Source: Lineus longissimus (taxonomy: Eukaryota; Nemertea; Pilidiophora; Heteronemertea; Lineidae). From it: a stretch of 64,000 nt of DNA. The DNA lies in NCBI RefSeq assembly GCF_910592395.1, contig NC_088310.1:22957491-23021490 (forward strand), written 5' to 3'. The notes under the pieces were generated by a model that saw nothing but the letters and a program-made list of their open reading frames with translations, was not told the DNA's origin and ran no database searches. A program made the position numbers and the translations under genes. This document shows, one piece after another, positions 15,101-27,218 of this stretch; within the stretch, counting starts at the first letter, position 1, and each line of letters starts with the position of its first letter.

Positions 15101-16485
15101 TGACCGTAAAAAATCTTCTTCTAATCTCAAGAGTGTCCTCAGGGTGGGATTTGACACCATTTACGAAAAAGATAAGGATAGGAGCTATTCAGAGCCGTGG
15201 GCTTTTTGGCAGCATCTTTAAAAAACCTTAGGTTCTGCTTAAAGCATCTACATGTACCCTTATCAGGCCTTTGTATCATTTCTAAAACACATTCAACCAA
15301 ATCCTCCTCCTATTTCTATTTAAAACAATCGAACAGCTTATTATGGGATGCTATGCTGTATTGCAGATTGCAGCAGTAGAAGTAGCTTGTTTGATGGGTG
15401 CTTAAGTGAGCCTTAGATATCCCCCAAGGCTTTGTGGCCCTAACATTGAAGTTCATAAGCTTGTGGTGTTGATATGACAAAGCAAAACCCCAATATAGCC
15501 TGCATATCATGCATTGTATCCAAAGAAATTGTAATATCAGCATTTTTAAACTGAATAAGAAAAGAGGGTTAATCTTTTCCAAGATCACCTGACAGTCACT
15601 TAAAAAAGTCATGACGGGTTAATCCCCAGGGTAGCTCAGTTGTTGATTGATTGATTACCTGGGAGAGCTTACTCAGCCATGCATGTTCTGATATCTGCAG
15701 AATCCCAACTCATATTCTAGCCATAATCTCAGGCTAATGACTCTCGATGATTTGCTAACATGTTGAAGTGTTTAGCACTTCATGAGTGGTCAGTTGATTC
15801 CAATAGCAATCGAGATTGTGAAGAGTGAATCCATCAGTTTCAATGATAGCAGGGAGTAATACAATTTCTTAAACAGCAATTTCGATTGCTATGAGTGATC
15901 CAAATCTTGTTATCCTTATTCCAGCATGCACGGCTTTCAACAAAAGGCATTTATGTGTGCTGTGAAAATGTACCATGCTCCATGCTGACCCATCAGCTTC
16001 AAAAACGACCATGTGGTTTCAAGGAGCTGATGCCTAAAAACATCTTAGATATGGGATTTTAGCAGTGATCCTTGATTCAACACCCCATCCAGGGGTTCAA
16101 GGTATTTAACAAGACCGTTATGTATTCCATGCTTACTCATCTTAAAAACCAAGTTTAAATGGGATCAAGGCGAACTGCCTTAGAGGCACGAGGTACCTAA
16201 TCAGCTTAGTAGTGAAATCAAACATCCACCCTAAGGCATTTTCATCCTATACCTTCAGCCAAAAATCTATTTTAAGGAAAGAGTCCATATTCCCTTTGTC
16301 TGGTCAGGTTACGGCTGATGAAGTCAAGTCATGTTACCCTCAATCTTTGACAGCAAATGATTGTTTTTCGAAAAAAATTATATCTGGGATAGAGATGAAG
16401 ACAAACTCTAACAATATATAATACTGATTGGAGAGATACAGAAGTATTTCACTGAATGTCTGCTGAAGAAGAAATAGAAGAACGA

Positions 16486-16529
<44 letters not shown>

Positions 16530-17811
16530 AGAATTTACAAGAAGCCGTTGTAATTCCAATTCCTTCCCACCAATCCAATATGACTGCTGACAATTCAATT
16601 CAGGTATAAGTTGTCAGGCCGACTATCCTTATTCCTACATTCCCGAGGCAGTCTGTTCATCACCTTATTCGTGGTTCCTTCATGGGAGGGATGTGGCCAA
16701 TCCACTGCATCCAGAGTGCACTTTTTGTCGGAAAATACAATGATGCTGTTCGCCAAAATGACGACATTTATTGTTTTTGTAGCTTCAGGTGAAGGACTGG
16801 TGGAGGACACTCAAAAGCTAGCTGGCAGAGATGTTGTTGGTGGTTCATAGTGGATGTCTTGATAAACCGTCAGTCTCCAGTGTCAAATTCGGTCTACCTT
16901 TCTAATTCACCGAGACAACAGTTTAACTGTACCCACTCTTCAAAAAAGGTTTACCTAACACCATAGTTATCTATCAATAGATGGTTCCCAGGCGAACAGC
17001 GATGTTTTTGTCACCATGGTGATTTGATCTGGGTGGAAGGATGTGGTAATTTTCTACCTCTTTCCGACCTAAGGTGGTCATCTCGATATGTTTGAACGAA
17101 CATGCGAACCCCCCCCCCCCCCCGCACACAAACACACTTCAATGGCATGGGGGAGGGCTGTCACACAAATAACCAGTTGGAACATGCAACCTCCAGTTGA
17201 CTGGTCTTTCTGGCACAGTCGTACATCGACTGCACCCAACAGACAGCCCAGCGAGATGAGATAAATAAAAACTCTCCCCAGACAGAAACACAGCACCCAT
17301 CTTCCTCCATCACCTGGGATTCTGCCTATTAATTACGATTAAAGTGTCATTTATTGCAAGCGTTTGTGTATGATGTCCTCCTCATTAAGATGCATGGTCA
17401 CAGTGTTTTCCTATCAGATCAGACAACCATTGTTTGTGCAAGCTGCATTTCATCTATTCTGTGTGTGTACTGTCTGTTGAGGTTGTCCAGTGTATGGTCT
17501 ACAGGGTGAAACGGTCACAATGCAGCCCGGCTGCATCTCCACTTGAGTGGACTGTGATAGCGCAGCCTGTGTTTGTATGCTACCTTGCTCTCTGCTTGGT
17601 TGGATAGGTGGTAATAATTGGCAAAAGCAAATTTGAGGGATAGTGATGGTCGTACTTCAATCCTGATACCAAGCATTAGTGGGCTTCTGGTGGCAAAGAA
17701 GGGGGCGATGAGGACGGTAGCCCCTAGTAAGTTCCCTGTTTTTCGCAACTCTGTCATCGGATTTTCACAACCTGAAGTTAGTCATACAGAAGAAATGGTT
17801 GTCTTTCAGAC
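6182..17811. other. No gene recognised
   Basis: The longest frame is 151 codons at 12865-13320 (plus), overlapped by an 89-codon frame in another phase, and neither resembles a known family. Sequence of 6395-6620 shows weak internal similarity (GTCAATGTATTTGG and GTCGATGTATCTAG). G/C runs lie at 10060 and 17109 and the GAAA microsatellite at 16484. Confidence 0.6.
16484..16530. repeat. (GAAA)n microsatellite
   Basis: About twelve uninterrupted GAAA/AAAG tetranucleotides, flanked by A/G-rich sequence. Confidence 0.97.
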
Positions 17812-18160
17812 CTTGTGGCTCGTGTAGCAGGAGGAATAGTCCCCTGTATTAAACAACTTGTGGCTGGTGTAGCAGAAAGAATAGTCCCCTTGCCTCTCTT
17901 TCACAACTTGGTTCCATGTATCTCACAGTCTGGGTTGGTGTGATTGGAGGAATAGTACCCTGTCTTTCTCAACTTCGTCACCTGTCGCTTACAACCTACA
18001 GTTGATGAAGCAGGAGGTATAGTCCCAGTCATTCAAAACCTGTGTATGGTGTAACAGAAGAAATAGTCCACTGTCTTTCTCAACTTTTGGCTGGTGTAAT
18101 GGGAGGAATAGTCCCCTGTTCTGTACAGCTTGGTCCCTGTCTCTATCAACCTGTTGCCGT
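17812..18160. repeat. Degenerate minisatellite with 45- and 66-bp units
   Basis: About seven diverged units share a start like CTTGTGGCTGGTGTAGCAG and a core GGAGGAATAGTCCCCTGT, followed by CTTTCTCAA. Units 1 and 2 (17812 and 17857) are 45 bp apart. Others are about 66 bp, with an extra segment inserted. Copies differ by several substitutions, so the array is old. Confidence 0.8.
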
Positions 18161-19029
18161 TAAAGAAGAGTCAAAGGATATTTAGGGGATATTGAGGTAG
18201 AAAGAAGGTTCATGGGCCATTACCCATAACTACACTCATTTCATTGATGCCATGCTAGCACATAGATCCCTTCCTGAAGTAATGGTTTGGCATCCTTCAT
18301 GTAAATGATATTAACATGTGATCCTCCAAAAGCTGTCCTTAGAGCAATAAATCTTTTCTGCCATGGCACTCTCCACAACTAGAGTTCGTTGGTGTGTCAA
18401 TTGGGAACTGATGGACAAAAGATGAAAAAGTTGAAAGACGGATATATTTGAAAAAATAGTCAAATTGTGACCTGTTTATTATTCATCATGATAATGGAAA
18501 TACCAATAGTAATAACATATGGTAATTATATATTTATGTACAATTCGGAAATTTGCTATAAATATACATATTATGTACAAAAATGAACATCACAGACTGA
18601 ATGACTTGACTGAAACAGGATCCAATAGGTTAAGTCTGTGTTCGGTTTGAACCAGGTGTTAGAAGTCTTCGCATATTACATTAAATATTTCCATAAATGG
18701 GCATTTTTAAATGGCAATTGTGTCATTTGTACATAAAGTGTACATTGTAGTCAATTCATTACTTAGATGAGTGACTAATGGCAGAGGATTACGACGAGTT
18801 TTAACAGTTAGACAGTCATTCACTCTTAAGTCATTTTCAATCTACAGTATTTACCCTTTAAAACATCCCTTCCCAATAAAACTCGAATTATTTTGATTTT
18901 TCTCCCAAGGAAGATATTTATTGTAAAATGTTAGACTTATTTTCACCTAGAGCAAGGAAACTTCTAGAGCACAGCATTGCACTACAATGTGCCCCAATGT
19001 CACACATAAACCTACATGTACATGTAGTA

Positions 19030-19098
19030 GCAAAAATATATAAGATAAGTGAAAAATGAACATCTCTGACATATCTTGACTCACTTATATATTTTTGG
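19030..19098. repeat. Hairpin-forming inverted repeat, copy B
   Basis: GCAAAAATATATAAG (19030-19044) and CTTATATATTTTTGG (19084-19098) pair with one mismatch around a 39-nt spacer. The left arm is identical to that of the hairpin at 4566. Confidence 0.8.
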
Positions 19099-22000
19099 TA
19101 GCAGCTGACAAGAATAGTAACCTATAGCAGATAAATGCTCAGTTAAAGTTAGCCTGTGCACGTGAAAAACTTTATACAATATGTAGTCATTCTTCTTTGC
19201 AGACTGAAGAAAGTAGTCGCGAGAAATACGAAAGATCCCACCCCAACCTTGCGTAGGAAATTCACCAATTTGCTACCTGATGGACAGGAACACGTAAGGG
19301 TATTGAGATTCATGAAAACATACTTTGTACATTTGAAGAGATTCTTCTGAGTAAAGAACATTACTGTGTTCTTTTTGTGCGATATCATTTTTTCCAGATT
19401 TGTATAGTGGTGTGTTGTTGTGGTTTACTCAAGTAAACAATCACAACATTCAGTGATGAAACGTTCCTTCCAAACGTTTCACAAAATCATGGAAATCTTG
19501 AAATTATTGAATACCAATCTATTCTGTGAAATCATTTGATGACAAATACGGTGAAGCCACTGCGCAAAGAATTAAATGAAATCCTCGCATAAGTGACCCA
19601 TTTCACCACAAATGTTACAGTACATGTATGTTGATATGATGCAATGCATTAAATTCAGTGTTCTGTGTTCAAATTTCTGTTAGTTATTTTTTTTGCTTTG
19701 ACTTGTGTGTTTTTGAACGTGTAGAATTCACTCATTATATTCAAGATGTATGTTTGTGAAATCATTTGTGGTGAAATAGGACAACTATACTTACAACAAG
19801 GAAATTCTAGTTGCAGTTATAAACAGAAGAGAAAATGATGAAAATGGGGAACTTTGTGCGTACGATATGAATGTATGAAATATAGATGGCAGTATATTCA
19901 ATGTGTGACACTTTCGAAATGTGTTGGTTGGACTCTTTTTCAAGGCTGATATTGAAACATTATGGGCGAGACATTTCATTTTCACAATCTACATATGTAA
20001 TTGATCTCATAGCAAATAATACCACATTTTAAAAGTGTTTTCCGATACAAGAAGAGGAATCAAACGTGGAACACCATCCATTATGTAATGAATGGAAATA
20101 CATGTAATGTATGTCCTCTTACGGTTAGATTTCCCCTTTCTACAATGTAGGCTGACATCAGCTGTACAGGTTCTGAATAAAATCCACAGTTGTTTTCCAT
20201 AAAATTACGCTCAAATGTACAATAAGTAATCAAGTTGATGCAATATTGGGCTGTTTCATCAAGTCATGTCAAATTGAAGCCTATCCAAGAAACAAAAAGA
20301 TGCCGCTGGCCTAGTTTCTGAACATGTTTGTCCGTTTGTCCAGCTAAATTCCAAAATGTTTGGGCGTTAAATTTGAAGAGCTATCAAAGTAAAGACCTGT
20401 ATTTACAAGTATGAAATAATAAAAATTCAATTAAATCTTAAATTTTCAAGAGAATTGGCTAAAGACTATTAGAGGGGGTTTACAGGAACAAGACTTTTAC
20501 GGCCTGATATAGTTTGAACATTTTCTTTTTTTCATCTAAAACCAGACGATATCTGCTACATTCGATACTGCTTCACACAAATTTTCAGGAGGTAATTGAC
20601 TAATTACAATATGTACATTGCACATAAACCATTTGATGCAGTATCTCAGCTAGCGTGACCCCATAAATACAAAGAATGCAATGTGGACAAACAACCTTGA
20701 AAATGACCTTGAACACCAAGATCGTAGATAATAGACTGAACTTGACAAAGAGAAAAGTATTTTAACATTAAGTGATGTATTTTACAGAGTAAAAAGAATA
20801 ATGGTTTCAGCATCCTTTCAATATCACATAATTTAGGCACTGAAAATGTCATGTAATACACAATTTCCTTACTTCACAGCTTTATTTTATGGGCCTCTTC
20901 TGCAAGCAACATCCATGTGAACCTCTACCTTTTCTGTGGATTTCTCGTGGTAGAAAAGATAAAAAAGTGCATTGTTAAGACCCTATGTACAATTTGCATA
21001 TGACCCCTTGTTTGACGTTTCTCCTTATTAAAAAGGATTTGTTCTGGTGAGACGAAAGGAGTGCTGCTCGTCTTAGGAAAGAAGATAGTCGACAACTTAG
21101 GTAGGTGATACATCACTATAAATGTAACTGTGGACTCTTTAACCCTTTATCAGGTGAAACTACACCCCTGAACTAGTGTGTGTCTTCTGATACCATCTTT
21201 TTCTGAAAGTTTCACGAGGTGGCACTCGAGAATCAAACTAGTAAACAATTCCACATGTACATGAAGTAAAATGTCATTATTAGCCTAATTTAAAAAATAA
21301 AAAACTTTGCATGACAAAACAGAATGAAACCCCTTCTTTTAATGAACATATAGCCACACTAAAGGTGGTGGATATTATGTGCTTCCCATATACACAGACA
21401 ATTTTAAAAAACTCAAGCGAATTGTAAGAAATTTCAATCTTTTTGCTCTAAATATGTCAAAATGCCCATGCCCAAAGGACATTTTTTGGGACTGTATTTC
21501 ATGCTAAGCTGATTATTTATCACCTGATCCTCCCTAAGGAGAAGCCATATCAAAGTACAGATAACACCCTCAAGTAAGAGTGGTACAGACTGAAGTATTT
21601 TCCAGGAGAACAAAGCCTCCATCTCGTCCCCAGAATTCATGTTTAACATTCTGCTGTGCAATCAACTTTGGGATTGGATCTTAGGGACAAGGGTGAAGAC
21701 CTTTCTCCCAGGACTAGCTATTTACACTGGAAGCTATGCTGGAAGTTGATATGAAGAAGCAAGATGCAAAATGCTCTGTTAGCACGTCTTAAGAGAACAG
21801 CACCAATCTTAATTGGTGATATTGGTTCTTCTTGAATTTGTATGATATTGATTTTCAGAATTGAACTTGAATGATAACTCACACTTTTGACTGGCTACTG
21901 AGCAGTTTGTATCATTGTGTTCCTTATTTACAGTGTATATATCATGATCTGACATTGGAAGGCTATGGAGGCTGCACTGTGGATTTCATGTGGGTGAAAT

Positions 22001-25000
22001 AGCAACCTTTGCGGACAAACTTGCAGGAAACCAGCAGAAGCAAACAAACGGTTTCCGAGGATATGTAAAAAAACCTCGAAGTTCAAATATTTTTTATACA
22101 TTTGTACAGGAACCTTGTCCTCACTCCTTGGGTGACATGTGAACACGAGGTTTAGAAAATGCCTTTTCCACGTTGATGGTATTGTACTGACCCAAAACTT
22201 CATTTTAATGTGGTGTGTGCATGCAGTTTAAATGAAACATAAATAGTATAAATTAATTACAAAGTGATTTTGTGTTGCTTCATAAATAAGTCTGATGGCT
22301 TCAAGCCAGAATTTACTGACAAAGAAAATGTTCAACCTTGTTCACACACAATAAAGGGTATACCTGGCCCCCTATCTCTTACAAGGAACTGTCCACCAGT
22401 ACGATTTTGGCACAATGTTTTCAAGATCTCTAATTCTTCGCAAAGATTATTTTGCAACGTTTCTTTTGCATCATCGAACTTAACTAGCAACTGGTTCATA
22501 GAGAGAAAAAACAGGTCCAGGTCTACTCTTTGTGTGATTGTGTGTGGCATAAATTACTAATCTCTTTCGCTGAAGGATTTTGTCATTTTGTAAACATTTC
22601 CATGGCATTCTTATCAAAAAGAAGGCACTTAAATAAAATTTACAATCTGTTTTCAGTACAGCACATGAAAATACTCTCGTTTCACTGATCTAAGACTTGT
22701 CGATTAATTACTATGGAATCAAAACAAAGGCCATGCCAGAGCATGATGTCATGACCATCGGAAACGTGGTATCGCTAAAGCATTATCTGTCAAGTTGAAC
22801 ATGTTGAACGGTATCTACCTTGAAAACCGGTCTTAGATAGGTGAAACTAGAATATGTCTTTTGGGTGTGTTTACGTAATTATACGTCTGTTGCAAGCATC
22901 GCGTCTCGGTACGAGTGAAGTTGTAACGATCGCGAATGGTTACTGGAATTGACTTCTCTATTCATTGGCTTTATCCGTAATTCACTCGGATATTCACTGC
23001 AAAGACAAGAGAAAAGGAAAGATAAGCAATTGGTTAGAAAATAGGACCCATTTATCTTGATATTAAAATTGTTCTAGGTACTGTCAATCCTGCTTGAGCT
23101 GAAATTGTTTTTCTCAAATTGTATTTCTAAAAATAGCAATACAGACTTCAACATTACCACTGCAAGGAAATATTCGTCAACTAGGTATAAATTAAAATTT
23201 TTCCTGAAATTCGGAAGTCCTACTCTAAACATGTGCTGATAGTGTTGCACAAGGATTTTACTATAAAATTCAGAAAATCTTATAGCTTGACTTAAGACAT
23301 AGAGTAAAGCATTGAAAGTCGATTTTACAACGAATTCAAATTGTCCAGCGTTCAACCTGTTCTTTATTTAGACGGCAAACGCTCCAGCAGGAAATCTCAC
23401 AAATAACCCAGGATAATTGAGCACTCAACCTAAACAGGAAAAGAAAACTTTCTCGGGGCAAGTTTTGATAGGTCTGTGTGGCACTTTGTGTTTTTCCATT
23501 CATGTAGTACTAATGATGGTCACATGCTAAACCTGGCCTAGCCTAAGGTGAGATAAGTCATAACAAGTTGTCCTCTCTCCTCCAACTTGGCTGTAGTACC
23601 GCTAAGTGGACAGACAGGACACGGTTTAAATCCGAATCCTATTCTTAAACCTCTTGTCCTATTGTTGGGCCATTCTTCCCTGAGCAAATATTGTGAAATA
23701 CACAATGTTGTGTCACTTTTGTCAAATGGTGTGAGAATGGCTAAATCTGTTGGTCAGGTCTTTTTTGGTCCAGTGAGTGTGGGAACAATGCTCCTGTGCA
23801 TTCCATAGCCACATTTTGGATGCTAATTCTCAGAGCAACTCTGAAGAAGCATGAGAGATGTGGAAATTTACGGGGCATAGATCTTTAACGTATCTGTTTA
23901 ACCCATCCCTGTTTAAAAGTAATGAGTGTGTATAGTGTTGTTACATGTATGTATTGGTGTTTAATAATATGTGGGCCTGTATTCATTACCAACACAATAT
24001 CAGATCGCTGTAAAAAGAGAAACCTGGTTTCAACCATACCATAGTCCAACTCTGACCATAACTTGCCATGTGTAGTTTCAAACTTTGCCATTATATCACT
24101 TTACAACCTGATATAACCAAATACAACCTGATATGATTCATTATCGCAACTGAAGTATTTTATCAAACCTAGAGAGTGGATACCACTATAAATTTTGATA
24201 GTCAACATTGTTTTTGTGACCAGGTGCTGAAAATTTCAAATAAAATTGGACGTAGTATCACCAAGCTTATCAGAGGACCACACAGTCTTTCATATTTCTA
24301 CCACAAGTTATGGCTTTGTGCTGCACAGCAATCCCATTAATACTATACTGTCCTACAAACTTATAGGTGTCGTTGCAAGTTGCATAATACACGTTGTTTA
24401 AACTGTCTGTAATTATGACCTCAATTTGGGGACATGCTAGATAATAGTGATGTGACAAGATGTCAAAAAACAAAGATGTACATTACCACGCTGCATATAA
24501 TTGTTGCTTGTATGATAGGTGTCACTGTATAAAGTTACATAAGGGATGGCAAAACATTTATAGTTTCTGTAGTTATGAGAATTATCTCATGTATGTTATT
24601 GTATAAAATGATGGTGTCAATATAAATGTGTGCACCTTGTCTTTGTGCATGATTGTCGATGTGCAACTCTGGTACGACCAGAATGTAGAACCTGGACAGA
24701 TTGGCAATTATGTGTGCAGTGCCAACAGTTCTAAGGTGATTAGTATTGGTATTAATCGGACAACAGGTGTTCACAAATAATTGTGATTGATATAGGAGAT
24801 TGTATCAATATTGGGTCTTCCAATTACTGATAATACTTGAAGGATGTTCCATGTATATCCCCTCATAAAAAAGCAGAACCACCCAATTTATATATTTATC
24901 ACAGGTGTCAGGCAAACTTATGTATGCTTCTTACATAGAGGTAAGTTGCTTAAGTTGATAACAACAACACAGAATTTGTCTCATGATTGAAAGCTGGCTG

Positions 25001-25268
25001 TAAGTTCGACATGCATCGACGTATAGGTTGTACATGAGTATGGAAAATATCTTTTTTTATGTTTGCATGACGTATCAATTTGAATTCTTTAGTTCTCTAA
25101 TAAACATGTGACCTTGGAACCCCCATTTTGACCTTGAGAAATCTAGTAATTCTTCCCAAGGTTTCAAGTAATTGCAATCGCAGGTCTTAAATATGCATAC
25201 ATGTTTCAACATATTTTTGTACGTATTACAGCAGCATCCAATACTGGGGATTGTTGCCGCACTTTGTA

Positions 25269-25377
25269 GGTTCTTGAGTGAAACTGAGCAATGGAAACTG
25301 AGTTGCATCAACCATTCTGAAACAGGTTTCCTCACTCCCAGGTCCTTGAGTGAAACCGAAATGCATCAACCATTCTA
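25269..25377. repeat. Partial tandem duplication
   Basis: TTCTTGAGTGAAACTGA with TGCATCAACCATTCTGA recurs as TCCTTGAGTGAAACCGA with TGCATCAACCATTCTAA. The second copy is shortened by about 15 bp between the two shared blocks. Confidence 0.7.
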
Positions 25378-27124
25378 ACATTTGTACAACAAATGCAACT
25401 TGGTGTTGGCTAGATATTACATGTATGATGACAACAAATTGTGTAGGGCACAAACACATCAAGAAGCAGGCTACCTTGAAGCCGCCAATAAGTGTTGCAA
25501 CTACAGTCTTCGGTGAACAAATAGTACCCACCACCAGGGACACAATCAGGTGAACATGTCGACAAAAACTTGGTGTTGAAATCCAAATTGTTTTATGGAG
25601 GTCGTAGCTGATTTGAGTCCGGTGGGCATTATTAGCAGTGTTCTTGCCAATGCACTTCTTTCAATTGCAAGTAATTGAAACTCCTCCATACTAATTTGAT
25701 ACTTCTCTGTGTGGTAGGCCCTAATTAGCAAAAGCATGTAAAAAGGAACACCACTGAAGAGCCAATATGGCAGTCCACGCCATAGTATGTAACTTCTGTA
25801 AGCAAAGTGTGTCAATAAAAATTACAGTATTTGATAAAGGAAGGCCACACAACATTTAAAATTATAGGAAATTGAAAGGCACTATGCATTTAAGTTCTAA
25901 AATTTTGTGCTTGACAACATTGACAAAAGTCGTTATGTTCCTGATTGGCACATCAATTTGACATTTATACTTTATAGTCAGGAAAATGGCAAACATTTAG
26001 CAGTGAATTAAGGATATTACATTCATAGCAAAAAAATGGAAAAGTCAGCATGATGATAGGAAAGGATCCGTTGAAGGCTTAGGGTTAGGAAAATCTGACT
26101 AACATGTATCACACCGTGGCTTACCCATTACGTGAGCACATTTTTCATCAGACTACATATGAATAAAAGAATGGGGAAAAACGTGAAAATGATGCAATTA
26201 TAACTGATGAAAATTACAGTGAAAATAACCTTAGAGTAACCATCGTTACTCCAAGAAATAACATAAGGAAAGAGACATTAAAAGTTCGATCAGGGAAAGC
26301 GTGAATTTGATAAAGCTTCATTCAAACACTTCAATGCTTAGATCTGGAATGGTAAATATATACCCAAAATCCCAGGCCATCAGAATTCATCAATATGGCT
26401 GCCTATTCCGCTAGGTATTTGGAATTTTCCTCCCATGATTAGGTAATGTAAAAAACGTAAAGTCACAATATTGGTAATTCAAGTGAAGAATAACTATATG
26501 CAAAAACTTATAATAAAAAGCTCTTGATTAACTGGGTTGATATTATCAGATAAGAACTCGGTAAGCAGGTTACTGAATGCATTATGACATACTGGTTGGC
26601 ATTCATAGCTCTCATTTCCATCTCAGAGCAAAGAGACAACCCGAACTGGATCTACATGTATGAGGCAAAAATTGTAGTTCAAATGATGTAACTAAAATCT
26701 TTCTATCAGACAGAAATGATAGTTTGAGTTTAAGTACTTCATTTGACACTTCAAAGTTTCCTAATCACTATCATGTTTATCATAATGTTTTTCCATTCGA
26801 GGTTATGAACGCACTGGCATTTGTCAATAATTATCTATTCAGAGCTGGGGTCGAATCGATACAACACCCCAGTACATTTCTGTGTATTTCAATATGAAAA
26901 ACAAAGAAGTTCAGATTGTTATTCTTCGTGAAAAATCTGGGTTATAACGAATAAAAACAAGAGGTGTGGAAAATCCAGGATCACACAGATGTCGCTGGTG
27001 AATGAAATCATTGTGGCCTGCACCAGTATTCGATTGTTTGGAAAATATTGTGTGAGTTCTGTCCATCGTGTTATCACGTTATCTGGATTGTTGCCAAATA
27101 CAGTTGTATAAACCACATGCTATC

Positions 27125-27218
27125 GAACATCCAGTAAGGCGGCAATGATGGGCTTAACTGGTGTGAGACTGGAACATCCAGTAAGGCGGCAATGATGGGC
27201 TTAACTGGTGTGAGACTG
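27125..27218. repeat. Perfect 47-bp tandem duplication
   Basis: Two adjacent identical 47-bp copies start at 27125 and 27172 with GAACATCCAGTAAGGCGGC and end at GTGTGAGACTG. Absence of differences indicates a recent duplication or an assembly effect. No gene is affected. Confidence 0.95.

Larger units (their letters stand above)
18161..27124. other. No gene recognised
   Basis: AT-rich sequence with only short frames. A small hairpin GTTTACT-CA-AGTAAAC is at 19423-19438, and a TACATGTACATGTA palindrome at 19013-19026. Confidence 0.6.

Noticed and set aside
15615-15680. tRNA-like A box (GTAGCTCAGTTG) suggesting a tRNA or tRNA-derived SINE
   Set aside because: No acceptor stem and no convincing B box within the expected distance, so a single motif match is not enough.
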